5,562 bases of DNA from Acidovorax sp. GTDB lineage: Bacteria; Pseudomonadota; Gammaproteobacteria; Burkholderiales; Burkholderiaceae_C. The position numbers were made by a program, and so were the translations under genes. The notes below the pieces were generated by a model. That model searched no databases. It had not been told where the DNA came from and saw only the letters and a list, made by a program, of their open reading frames with translations. Below, piece by piece: positions 1-5,501 of this stretch. The stretch spans positions 1 through 5,562 of the forward strand of contig WOZN01000413.1 in the NCBI GenBank assembly GCA_011620245.1, given 5' to 3'. Within the stretch, counting starts at the first letter, position 1; each line of letters opens with the position of its first letter.

Positions 1-154
1 CTTCGTCGGTGGCAAAGGGCACGCGGGCCAGCACCTCTTGCGTGGCGGGGTTGACTACGTTGCGCCATTCTGTGGCACTGGATTCGACGAACTTGCCGCC
101 GATCAGCAGCTTGACGGTGGGGGCCAGTGCGGCCACCTGGGTGGGTGCGTTCAT
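1..154 (-). CDS. mmsA: Methylmalonate-semialdehyde dehydrogenase, N-terminal part (cut by window edge)
   Basis: Only the first 51 codons are visible; the gene runs off the left edge. The reading begins MNAPTQVAALAP, followed by VKLLIGGKFVES and then VVNPATQEVLARVPFAT. This 'L.I.GK.V.S....W..V.NPAT.E.LA.VP.AT' pattern is the usual N-terminus of CoA-acylating methylmalonate-semialdehyde dehydrogenases, which convert methylmalonate semialdehyde (from valine) or malonate semialdehyde to propionyl-CoA or acetyl-CoA with NAD in the cytoplasm. The start at 154-152 is supported by an AGGAG on the minus strand (about 167-163) with 8 bases between. It is transcribed divergently from a LysR-type regulator, a classical arrangement for a regulated catabolic gene. 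The NAD-binding and catalytic Cys regions are outside the window, so another aldehyde dehydrogenase subfamily is possible. The family call is strong and the exact substrate is inferred. Confidence 0.8.
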   Translation of the reverse strand, partial: MNAPTQVAALAPTVKLLIGGKFVESSATEWRNVVNPATQEVLARVPFATDE

Positions 155-217
155 ATGCTTGTCTCCTGAAGGTGTTGCCAAAAATGCGGGCCAGCAGCCC
201 GAAACCTCGCCATGGTA

Positions 218-279
218 GCTGTGCGAAATTGTCAAGACAATAGACAATCATGCGCACAAGGTTTGCAAAAACGCACAGC
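218..279. promoter_or_regulatory. Putative operator/promoter region between mmsA and lysR
   Basis: Nested repeats occupy the divergent spacer. An inverted repeat ATTGTC-AA-GACAAT lies at 228-241, and a third half-site GACAAT follows as a direct repeat at 243-248. Outside these, GCTGTGCG (218-225) is matched by its exact reverse complement CGCACAGC (272-279), and a second partial match CGCACA lies at 253-258. Short dyads with an extra half-site between a LysR-type gene and its divergent target are the usual site for such regulators, so this is the best candidate binding region. On the minus strand a TTGACA hexamer (235-230), a perfect -35 element, overlaps the dyad, but no convincing -10 lies 16-18 bp downstream. 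Regulator binding is inferred from position and symmetry only. Confidence 0.5.
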
Positions 280-283
280 ATTC

Positions 284-315
284 CACCCTTCACCCTTCAC
301 CCTTCACCCTTCACC
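284..315. repeat. Heptanucleotide tandem repeat (CACCCTT)4 plus partial unit
   Basis: Four perfect head-to-tail copies of CACCCTT occupy 284-311, and a partial fifth unit CACC follows at 312-315. The array ends about 13 bases before the chosen lysR start codon at 329 and just before its GAGG ribosome-binding sequence. A short perfect array of this kind can gain or lose units by replication slippage. Because it lies in the untranslated leader, changes would alter promoter-to-RBS spacing or leader structure rather than the reading frame. Whether unit number varies cannot be told from one sequence. Confidence 0.85.
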
Positions 316-328
316 ACATGAGGTCGCC

Positions 329-1234
329 ATGGATTGGGACAACCTGCGCTACTTTCTGGAACTGGCCCGCGCCGGCACGCTGGTGGGCGCCGCGCGGCGC
401 CTGTCGGTGGACCACACCACCGTGGCCCGGCGCATTCAGGCACTGGAAAAGCAGGTGGGCTCGGCCCTGTTTGCGCGCGAGGCGGGCGGCCACCGGCTGA
501 CCGAGGCCGGGCGCGCGCTGCTGCCCCAGGTCGAGGCCATGGAGGCGGCCTTCCTGGCCGTGGAAAACGCCACACCCGGCGCGCGCCAGGGCCTGCATGG
601 CCTGGTGCGCATCGGCACCACGGAGGGTTTTGGCAACCTGATCCTGGCGCCGCAGCTGGCGCGGTTTGCGCTGGACCATCCGGGGCTGGTGGTGGACCTG
701 CTGGCGCTGCCGCGCCTGGTGCACCTGTCGCGGCGCGAGGCCGACATCGTCATCTCGCTGGAGCGCCCGGCGCGCGGCGCGGTGCTGGTGGTCAAGCTCA
801 CCGACTATGTGCTGCAGATCTACGCCGCGCGCAGCTACCTGGAACGCCATGCCCCCATCCACACGGCGGACGACCTGCGCGGCCACAACTTCATCAGCTA
901 TGTGGACGACCTGCTGTTCAGCAAGGAGCTGCAGATCCTTGATGAACTGCACCGCCCTGTGCAATTTGCGCTGCGCAGCACCAGCATCCTGGCGCAGTAC
1001 GAAGCCGCGCGTGTGGGGGCCGGGCTGGCGGTGCTGCCGGCGTTTGTGGCGGCGCAAGACCCTTCGTTGATACCAGTGTTGCCCGGCGTGGCGCGGTTCC
1101 AGCGCACGTTCTGGATGTCCATGCCCGGCGACAACAAACATGTGGACCGCATGCAGGCCACCTGGACCTTTTTGCGCGAGGCGGTGGCGGCGCAGCAGGC
1201 GCTGCTCCTGCCGGAGAGGGTGCTATCTGATTGA
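329..1234 (+). CDS. LysR-family transcriptional regulator
   Basis: A 301-residue protein, the usual length for the family. The winged helix-turn-helix occupies residues 3-62: MDWDNLRYFLELARAGTLVG leads into AARRLSVDHTTVARRIQALE (about 21-40, the HTH core), then the typical ALFAREAGGHRLTEAG wing. The effector domain spans about residues 90-290 (GLVRIGTTEGFG..., SYVDDLLFSKEL, GAGLAVLPAFVA). The ATG at 329 is preferred over the in-frame ATG at 212: it begins exactly at the family N-terminus and has GAGG 6 bases upstream, whereas the earlier start would translate the heptamer repeat and operator region. Divergence from mmsA suggests control of that gene and autoregulation, with an unidentified acyl or carboxylic metabolite as effector. 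The last codons and the TGA lie inside the upstream edge of an intergenic hairpin repeat, so the native C-terminus may have been altered by repeat insertion. Confidence 0.93.
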   Translation: MDWDNLRYFLELARAGTLVGAARRLSVDHTTVARRIQALEKQVGSALFAREAGGHRLTEAGRALLPQVEAMEAAFLAVENATPGARQGLHGLVRIGTTEGFGNLILAPQLARFALDHPGLVVDLLALPRLVHLSRREADIVISLERPARGAVLVVKLTDYVLQIYAARSYLERHAPIHTADDLRGHNFISYVDDLLFSKELQILDELHRPVQFALRSTSILAQYEAARVGAGLAVLPAFVAAQDPSLIPVLPGVARFQRTFWMSMPGDNKHVDRMQATWTFLREAVAAQQALLLPERVLSD

Positions 1235-1277
1235 TAGCTGCTTGCGCCCGATGGACGGGCGCTCAGGGCCATTTTTG
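1234..1277 (+). repeat. Dispersed intergenic hairpin repeat, copy 1
   Basis: This 44-base unit starts ATAGCTGCT and ends GGGCCATTTTTG. It contains the stem GCGCCCG (1244-1250), loop ATGGA, and stem CGGGCGC (1256-1262). It has the same length and orientation as copy 2 (1371-1414) and matches it at 34 of 44 positions. The two central stem pairs that are C-G here are T-A in copy 2, a compensatory change that supports selection for the hairpin. A smaller inverted repeat CTATC-tgatt-GATAG (1223-1236) extends the unit leftwards across the lysR stop codon. I recall very similar sequences as common intergenic repeats in Comamonadaceae; this was not searched. Possible roles are a transcript 3'-end stabiliser or terminator, or a miniature mobile element. 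Confidence 0.75.
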
Positions 1278-1370
1278 CCCAAAACCTGTCCAGCCTCGAT
1301 GCCTTTGAGAGGTTGAAGAGCCGGCAAATCCCACTGCATGGCACAGCGGGGCGATTTTGCTCATGAAAAT

Positions 1371-1414
1371 ATAGCTGCTAGCGCTTGTCAGACAAGCGCT
1401 GGGGGCCATTTTTG
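1371..1414 (+). repeat. Dispersed intergenic hairpin repeat, copy 2 (possible lysR terminator)
   Basis: The same 44-base unit as at 1234-1277. Its stem is a perfect 10-bp inverted repeat, AGCGCTTGTC (1380-1389) and GACAAGCGCT (1391-1400), with one unpaired central base. A GC-rich stretch and then a run of five T (1409-1413) follow 8 bases after the stem. For plus-strand transcripts leaving lysR this resembles an imperfect intrinsic terminator, although the T run is farther from the stem than usual. The 93 bases between copies 1 and 2 hold nothing I can identify. Confidence 0.75.
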
Positions 1415-1420
1415 GCATCA

Positions 1421-1460
1421 TCCTAGAAACGGCAGGTGCATCCAACTGCCGTTTCTAGGA
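1421..1460. terminator. Strong hairpin after emrB, probable bidirectional terminator/repeat unit
   Basis: A perfect 15-bp inverted repeat: TCCTAGAAACGGCAG (1421-1435), a 10-base loop, then CTGCCGTTTCTAGGA (1446-1460). The pairing A1420-T1461 extends it to 16 bp, and two further pairs follow after one mismatch. It lies 10 bases beyond the emrB stop codon and between two convergent genes, which is where a shared terminator would be expected. On the minus strand there is no T run next to the stem, so factor-dependent termination or 3'-end protection is as likely as intrinsic termination. One arm plus loop recurs at the right edge of the window (5537-5562), so the hairpin belongs to a dispersed family. 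Confidence 0.65.
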
Positions 1461-1473
1461 TCATCTAGGATCA
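1455..1473. repeat. Short direct repeat CTAGGATCA x2 touching the emrB stop
   Basis: CTAGGATCA occurs at 1455-1463 and again at 1465-1473, a 10-base period. The first copy is partly the end of the adjacent hairpin arm, and the second ends with the complement of the emrB TGA stop codon. The arrangement could be a trace of how the hairpin was inserted (a target or end duplication), or it may be chance. Confidence 0.5.
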
Positions 1474-3102
1474 ATGCGCGCCGCCCGCATCGACGGCCCC
1501 GGCGCCCGCCGTGCTGGGTGGGCGCCGGGTCAGCCAGATCAGGCCGATCAGCAGTAGGAACAGGCCGGCCGAACCCAGAAAGATGTCGTTGGCGGCGCGC
1601 GTGAAGGCCTGCTGGTCGATGAGCCGGTTGACCTGCGCCAGCGCCTGCAACTGCGTGAGGCCCGATGCCATGAGCTTGTCGAGCGTGATGGCAAACACGC
1701 CTTGGCCTTGCACCAGCCCCTCGGTCAGGTGCGCATGGTGCATGGCGGCCCGGTTTTCCCACAGCGTGGTGGCAATCGATGTGCCCATGGCCCCTGCCGT
1801 GATGCGCACGAAGTTGGAGAGCCCGGCGGCGGCCGGAATGCGGTCGGGCGGCAGTCCTGCCAGCGTGAGCGTGGTGAGCGGAATGAAGAAAAACGCCATG
1901 GCCGCGCCCTGCAGCAGCGTGGGGATGAGAATATGCGCAAAGTCGGTCTGCACCGTGAATTGCGAGCGCATCCACAGCACCACGCCGAACACGATGAACG
2001 CCCCCGTGGCCATGCGGCGCGGGTCCCACTGGCCCACTTTGCGGCCCACCAGCGGCGTGAGCAGGATGGCGAACACGCCCACGGGCGCCAGCGCCATGCC
2101 GGCCGATGTGGCGGTGTAGCCCATCCACTGCTGCAGCCACAGCGGCAGCAGCACCACGTTACCGAAGAACAGGGCATAAGCCACCGACAGCGCCAACGCT
2201 CCAAACGTGAAGTTGCGGCGCTTGAAGAGCTTCAGCTCCACCACCGGGTGCTTGTCGGTCAGCTCCCACACCAGAAACACGGCAAACGCCACCACGGCCA
2301 CCACGGCCATCAGGATGATTTCGTTGGAGGCAAACCAGTCGAGCTCCTTGCCCTTGTCGAGCATGAGTTGCAGCGCGCCCACCCACAAAACCAGCAGCGT
2401 AAGGCCCACGGTGTCGATGGGCAGCTTGCGCGTGGGCGTTTCGCGCTTGCGGTAAATGCCCCAGGTGAGCAGCCCGGCCAGCAGGCCCACGGGCACGTTG
2501 ATGTAGAAGATCCACGGCCAGGAGATGTTGTCGGTGATCCACCCGCCCAAAAGCGGCCCCACCACGGGCGCGACCAGCGTGGTCACGCCCCACAGGGCCA
2601 GCGCCGTGCCCGCCAGCGCACGCGGGTAGCTGGCCAGCAGCAGGGTTTGCGACAGCGGAATCATCGGCCCGGCCACCAGGCCCTGCAGCACGCGAAAGAA
2701 GACCAGCATCTCCAGCGACGAGGCAAAGCCGCACAGCCAGGACGTGAGCACGAACAGCAGCACGCTCATCGTGAACAGTCGCACCGCGCCAAAACGCTGC
2801 GTGAGCCAGCCGGTGAGCGGCACAGAGATGGCGTTGGCCACGCCAAAGCTGGTGATGACCCAGGTGCCTTGGCCGGGGCTGACACCCAGGTCACCAGCGA
2901 TGGCGGGAATGGAGACGTTGGCGATGGACGAATCCAGCACGTTCATGAACGTGGCCAGCGACAGCGACAGCGTGCCCAGCAGCAGGGCCGTGCCCTTGAG
3001 TGGTGGATACGCGGCGGGCGGCCCGGGTGGCGCGGGGGGTTGTGTCGCAGCAGGCGCCGGACTGGCGGGCGCCTGGTCTGCGGTGGGGTTGGTGGCAGGC
3101 AT
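1471..3102 (-). CDS. emrB: EmrB/QacA-type (DHA2) multidrug MFS transporter
   Basis: This 543-residue inner-membrane protein is a drug/proton antiporter of the 14-TM DHA2 group. Visible hallmarks are the TM1 motif LDSSIANVSIP (56-66), loop 2-3 motif A-like GWLTQRFGAVRLF (98-110), the antiporter motif C region APVVGPLLGGWIT (178-190), WPWIFYINVPVG (195-206), and the EmrB-typical LDKGKELDWF (248-257). It is slightly longer than E. coli EmrB (512 residues). The excess is mostly a Pro/Ala-rich cytoplasmic N-tail (about residues 1-34) and a short C-tail. The start at 3102 is the only ATG giving the full tail, but its Shine-Dalgarno is weak (GGGA about 12 bases upstream), so translation may be coupled to emrA, whose stop is 16 bp away. 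Together with EmrA it would export hydrophobic drugs, uncouplers or fatty acids; the substrate cannot be read from sequence. The gene converges on lysR. Confidence 0.95.
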   Translation of the reverse strand: MPATNPTADQAPASPAPAATQPPAPPGPPAAYPPLKGTALLLGTLSLSLATFMNVLDSSIANVSIPAIAGDLGVSPGQGTWVITSFGVANAISVPLTGWLTQRFGAVRLFTMSVLLFVLTSWLCGFASSLEMLVFFRVLQGLVAGPMIPLSQTLLLASYPRALAGTALALWGVTTLVAPVVGPLLGGWITDNISWPWIFYINVPVGLLAGLLTWGIYRKRETPTRKLPIDTVGLTLLVLWVGALQLMLDKGKELDWFASNEIILMAVVAVVAFAVFLVWELTDKHPVVELKLFKRRNFTFGALALSVAYALFFGNVVLLPLWLQQWMGYTATSAGMALAPVGVFAILLTPLVGRKVGQWDPRRMATGAFIVFGVVLWMRSQFTVQTDFAHILIPTLLQGAAMAFFFIPLTTLTLAGLPPDRIPAAAGLSNFVRITAGAMGTSIATTLWENRAAMHHAHLTEGLVQGQGVFAITLDKLMASGLTQLQALAQVNRLIDQQAFTRAANDIFLGSAGLFLLLIGLIWLTRRPPSTAGAGAVDAGGAH

Positions 3103-3118
3103 GCTCGGTCAATCCCGC

Positions 3119-4357
3119 TTACTGCACCACCGCAGATGGCACCGCGATGGCGGCCTTGCTGCGGCCCAGGTTGGCCGCAATGATGTGCGCCACATCGTCG
3201 TCGGCAGCCTTGAGTTGTTCGTCAAACACGGCGGTAGCGGCCACGGGTGTGGTGCGCTGCGTGTCGGCCAGCGTCTTGCCGCTCTGGTCAGCGGTGTCCA
3301 CCTTGACTTCCATCGACAGGCCCACACGCAGCGGGTGTTCGGCCAGTTCCTTGGGGTCTAGCGCAATGCGCACGGGCACGCGCTGCACCACCTTGATCCA
3401 GTTGCCGGTGGCGTTCTGCGCGGGCAGCAGTGCAAAGGCGGCGCCTGTGCCTGCACCCAGGCCGGTCACGGTGCCGCGGTAGATGACCTTGGTGCCATAC
3501 ACATCGGCCTCCATCTCGGCAGGCTGGCCGATGCGCAGGGTCTTGAGCTGGTTTTCCTTGAAGTTCGCATCCACCCACAGATCATTCAGCGGCACCAAGG
3601 TCATCAGCGGGGCGCCGGCCTGGACGCGCTGACCCACCTGCACGCCGCGCTTGGCCACATGGCCATCGAGCGGCGCGACCAGCTGGGCGCGCTGCACGGC
3701 CAGGTAGGCCTCGCGCACGCGGGCGGCGGCGCGCTGCACGTTGGGGTGCCGCTCCACCGAGGTGCCCTCGGTCTGCGTCTGGCTGGCGGCCAGTTGCTCT
3801 TGCGCAGCCAGCACGGCCGACTGGGCGGCGGCCACGATGCTTTTGGCGGCGGCCAACTGGGCGGTGGCATGCTGGAACTCTTCCTTGCCCACGGCGCCGC
3901 TGGCCATCAGCGGGGCGCGGCGGTCCACGTCATCCTGCATGCGGGCGGCATCGGCCTGGGCGCGGGCCAGGTCGGCGCTGCGCAGGCTGACCTGGGCCTT
4001 CAGCGTGGAGTCGTTGGCATACAGCGTGCGCACTTCGCGCACCGTCTGGGCCAGCTGAGCCTCGGCCTGCTCCAGCGCCACGCGGGCGTCAGCGGGGTCG
4101 AGCTTGACCAGCAACTGGCCGGCCTTCACGTAGTCTGTGTCGTCCACGCCGATGGAAACCACCGTGCCGCCGATCTGCGGCGTAATCTGCACCACATTGC
4201 CCGCCACGTAGGCGTTGTCGGTGGTCTCGACATGGCGGCCATTGGCCCAGTACCAGCCGCCCCAGCCCAGGGCGGCGAGCGCCACAGCGGCAGCGACGAT
4301 GGTGAGGCCCCGGCGGCGGGCAATGTTGGCTTCGGTGGCGGTGAGAGGTTCGCTCAT
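3119..4357 (-). CDS. emrA: EmrA-type periplasmic adaptor (membrane fusion) protein
   Basis: A 412-residue adaptor that links the EmrB pump to an outer-membrane channel. After a short positively charged N-tail (ARRR), one TM anchor lies at about residues 18-37. The family signature HVETTDNAYVAG follows (42-53), with the first half of the lipoyl-like domain at about 54-90. A long alpha-helical, Ala/Gln-rich coiled-coil hairpin covers about 90-225, and the second lipoyl half contains APLDGHVAKRG (228-238). The beta-barrel region includes FKENQLKTLRIGQ (266-278) and the EmrA-specific GTGAAFALLPAQNATGNW (303-320) and VVQRVPVRI. The last ~50 residues form an extra tail compared with E. coli EmrA (390 residues). 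The start at 4357 has only a weak GAAAGA ribosome site. It is first in an operon with emrB. Upstream lies the remnant of a channel gene, so the adaptor now probably uses a channel encoded elsewhere. Confidence 0.95.
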   Translation of the reverse strand: MSEPLTATEANIARRRGLTIVAAAVALAALGWGGWYWANGRHVETTDNAYVAGNVVQITPQIGGTVVSIGVDDTDYVKAGQLLVKLDPADARVALEQAEAQLAQTVREVRTLYANDSTLKAQVSLRSADLARAQADAARMQDDVDRRAPLMASGAVGKEEFQHATAQLAAAKSIVAAAQSAVLAAQEQLAASQTQTEGTSVERHPNVQRAAARVREAYLAVQRAQLVAPLDGHVAKRGVQVGQRVQAGAPLMTLVPLNDLWVDANFKENQLKTLRIGQPAEMEADVYGTKVIYRGTVTGLGAGTGAAFALLPAQNATGNWIKVVQRVPVRIALDPKELAEHPLRVGLSMEVKVDTADQSGKTLADTQRTTPVAATAVFDEQLKAADDDVAHIIAANLGRSKAAIAVPSAVVQ

Positions 4358-4433
4358 GGCATTGGTCTTTCAGGATGTTGTTGTGTGGTTTTTTTGGTTG
4401 GGTCCGGTCATTGCCAGCTGCGCACGAAACTGG

Positions 4434-4503
4434 CGCGGCCGAGGCCAGCGCACCCATGGAGCTGGCTTTGTTGCCAGGCCACTGGGCGCTTCCCTCGGCC
4501 GCG
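4434..4503. other. Nested inverted repeat upstream of emrA (possible structured leader)
   Basis: Three nested inverted repeats share one axis. The outer 11-bp stem is CGCGGCCGAGG (4434-4444) with CCTCGGCCGCG (4493-4503). The middle stem is AGCGC (4447-4451) with GCGCT (4486-4490), and two more pairs follow after a bulge. The inner stem is CTGGC (4462-4466) with GCCAG (4473-4477), with loop TTTGTT. The structure ends 76 bases before the emrA start and would lie in any leader or read-through transcript from the channel remnant. No flanking T run is present, so it is not a simple intrinsic terminator. In very GC-rich DNA some of this symmetry could arise by chance. Confidence 0.4.
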
Positions 4504-4541
4504 AAACGGCTCAGAGAGAGTCTCAGAACATGTTCACGATC

Positions 4542-4799
4542 TCACGGTGCCGTGTCATCCGTCCAGCCGCCGCCCAGTGCTTTCATCAGCACGAGGCGTG
4601 TGTCGAGCTGGCGGGCGCGCAAGTCCACGGCCAGGCGGCGCTGGGCCAGGGCGGCCTGCAGTTCGGCGGCATGCTGGCCAAAGAAGTTGGGCGACCAGTT
4701 CAGCGACGCCTGCACGGTGCCGCTGTTGTAGGTGTTGCCTGCCACTGGCGCGCCAGCAAAGCGCGAAGGTGCAGGGTGGGACATGGAGGGTGCGTTCAT
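4542..4799 (-). pseudogene. Remnant of NodT/OprM-type outer-membrane efflux channel gene, internally deleted
   Basis: The open frame encodes 85 residues. Residues about 13-50 (RFAGAPVAGNTYNSGTVQAS, then LNWSPNFFGQHAAELQAAL) match the N-terminal-half 'P...AG...NSG...A.W..DFFG....L.AA' block of NodT-family channels. Residues about 53-79 (QRRLAVDLRARQLDTRLVLM, then KALGGGW) match the extreme C-terminus of the same family, which typically ends ALGGGW. Intact family members are around 450-500 residues. Here the lipoprotein signal and first barrel/helix part are missing, and about 300 central residues have been removed at roughly 4637-4650, leaving the frame open. The product could not form a trimeric TolC-like channel. 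Its place just upstream of emrA and in the same direction indicates an ancestral channel-emrA-emrB operon. The ATG at 4799 is just the first available one and is probably not a native start. Family identity is by eye, without alignment. Confidence 0.8.
4785..4790 (+). promoter_or_regulatory. Strong ribosome-binding site of the 42-codon ORF
   Basis: GGAGGG stands 7 bases before the ATG at 4798. It is one of the best Shine-Dalgarno matches in the window and the main reason to take the following small ORF seriously. It lies opposite the 5' end of the minus-strand channel remnant, so it may have been brought in with the foreign segment. Confidence 0.55.
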
Positions 4800-4926
4800 G
4801 AAAAATGCAGGCTATGTCTTCATTGGATGGGGAGCATTGGTAGTTTCACTCCGGGATAAAGGGTCCACGGGGGCGTGGCTGCAATTTTTTGCAGAAAAAA
4901 CGGCTGGAAAGATAACGCTTAGCTGA
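4798..4926 (+). CDS. Small hypothetical protein (42 aa), possible membrane peptide
   Basis: The frame reads MKNAGYVFIGWGALVVSLRD then KGSTGAWLQFFAEKTAGKIT and LS, ending at TGA 4924-4926. It has a hydrophobic stretch at about residues 4-18, one candidate short membrane helix, followed by a charged, amphipathic tail. I do not recognise a family; small one-helix proteins of this style occur in phage and other mobile regions, but that is only a resemblance. Support for translation is the GGAGGG 7 bases upstream of the ATG. The stop lies 14 bases before the ThpR-like gene on the same strand, so the two could be co-transcribed. A perfect inverted repeat CTGCAA-TTTT-TTGCAG (4879-4894) lies inside the frame. 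The ORF also starts exactly where base composition drops. Expression is unproven. Confidence 0.45.
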   Translation: MKNAGYVFIGWGALVVSLRDKGSTGAWLQFFAEKTAGKITLS

Positions 4927-4940
4927 CGACAATCCCGGTG

Positions 4941-5501
4941 ATGGCTGGCCCGACCGCAAAGACCCAACGAATGTTTCTGGCCATTTGGCCAGATGAGCTT
5001 TGCAAAAATGCCATCACTGATTTAGTCAAGCAGATTGACTGGCCTGCAGGTGCATCGGTATATGCCCCACAAGACTGGCACATGACGCTGCATTTTCTGG
5101 GGAGCGTGGAGGCGAACCACATAATTGGTCTCGAATCGGCTGTGGATGTCACCATGTCCCCGGTGACTGTGACGCTAGATCAACTTTGGCATTGGCATCG
5201 AGGGTTGGTGGTGTTGGCTGCCTCGGTGGTGCCTGAGGAATTGATCGAGCTTCATGCTTGCCTAGGGCAAAGACTGAAGGCCATCGGTTTGAAAACGGAA
5301 GAGGGGGCATATCGACCGCATCTGACTCTGGCCAGGAAGGTGCGGGAGGTAAGACTGCCTGATCGCATACAGCATATTCAGTTAGCAACGAACCGGTTTG
5401 CGCTGGTTGTCTCGACGGGAAATTCGCCTGAAAGGTACAAGTGCGTGCGGTGGTTGGGAATCGGGCCGACACCTGTCGCAGCGGCCGGACCCGGGAACTG
5501 A
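4941..5501 (+). CDS. thpR: RNA 2',3'-cyclic phosphodiesterase / 2'-5' RNA ligase-like (2H phosphoesterase)
   Basis: The 186-residue protein carries both catalytic 2H motifs: HMTLHFLG at residues 47-54 (H47, T49) and HLTLAR at 127-132 (H127, T129). The N-terminal RMFLAIWPDE (10-19) aligns with the RLFFAI... opening of ThpR, and length matches the family (about 175-190). Enzymes of this family hydrolyse 2',3'-cyclic phosphate RNA ends to 2'-phosphates and can ligate tRNA halves in vitro; their cellular role is poorly understood. The start is uncertain. ATG 4941 is preferred because ATG 4971 would remove the first beta strand, and a GTG at 4938 adds only one residue; no good Shine-Dalgarno precedes any of them, so translation may depend on the upstream small ORF. 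GC content is about 53% by hand count of several lines, against about 70% in emrA, and A/T-ending codons are frequent, suggesting a different origin. The C-tail (PTPVAAAGPGN) is not conserved in what I know of the family. Confidence 0.85.
   Translation: MAGPTAKTQRMFLAIWPDELCKNAITDLVKQIDWPAGASVYAPQDWHMTLHFLGSVEANHIIGLESAVDVTMSPVTVTLDQLWHWHRGLVVLAASVVPEELIELHACLGQRLKAIGLKTEEGAYRPHLTLARKVREVRLPDRIQHIQLATNRFALVVSTGNSPERYKCVRWLGIGPTPVAAAGPGN

Noticed and set aside
212..328. Upstream in-frame ATG extending the LysR protein by 39 residues
   Set aside because: The extension would translate the operator-like region and the heptamer array and adds residues before the normal LysR N-terminus; ATG 329 has its own GAGG.
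311..1141. Long minus-strand open frame (276 codons) opposite the LysR gene
   Set aside because: It is His/Gln/Arg-rich low-complexity sequence with no family resemblance, created by the GC-rich codon pattern of the true plus-strand gene.
1278..1370. Minus-strand 38-codon reading (MQWDLPALQPLKGIEAGQ...) between the two repeats
   Set aside because: It has no Shine-Dalgarno, no recognisable family, and its end lies within repeat copy 1; it is too weak to report as a gene.
1421..1473. Hairpin next to emrB considered as an integron attC site or insertion-sequence end
   Set aside because: The GTTRRRY/RYYYAAC core sites of attC are missing, no integrase or transposase is in the window, and the loop is only 10 bases with a perfect stem, which fits a terminator or REP-like repeat better.
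1702..3183. Plus-strand open frame of 493 codons opposite emrB
   Set aside because: The translation is a repetitive His/Gln/Arg/Gly string and the opposite strand encodes an unmistakable 14-TM transporter; it is an antisense shadow in high-GC DNA.
4526..4535. Perfect palindrome GAACATGTTC resembling an SOS (LexA) box
   Set aside because: Gram-positive LexA boxes have four bases between GAAC and GTTC, here there are two, and betaproteobacterial LexA sites are of CTGT-N8-ACAG type. It also lies after the remnant gene, not at a promoter.
4879..4894. CTGCAA-TTTT-TTGCAG hairpin considered as a terminator
   Set aside because: It lies inside the 42-codon frame and is followed on the plus strand by A residues, with no T run on the correct side; on the minus strand there is no gene ending there.
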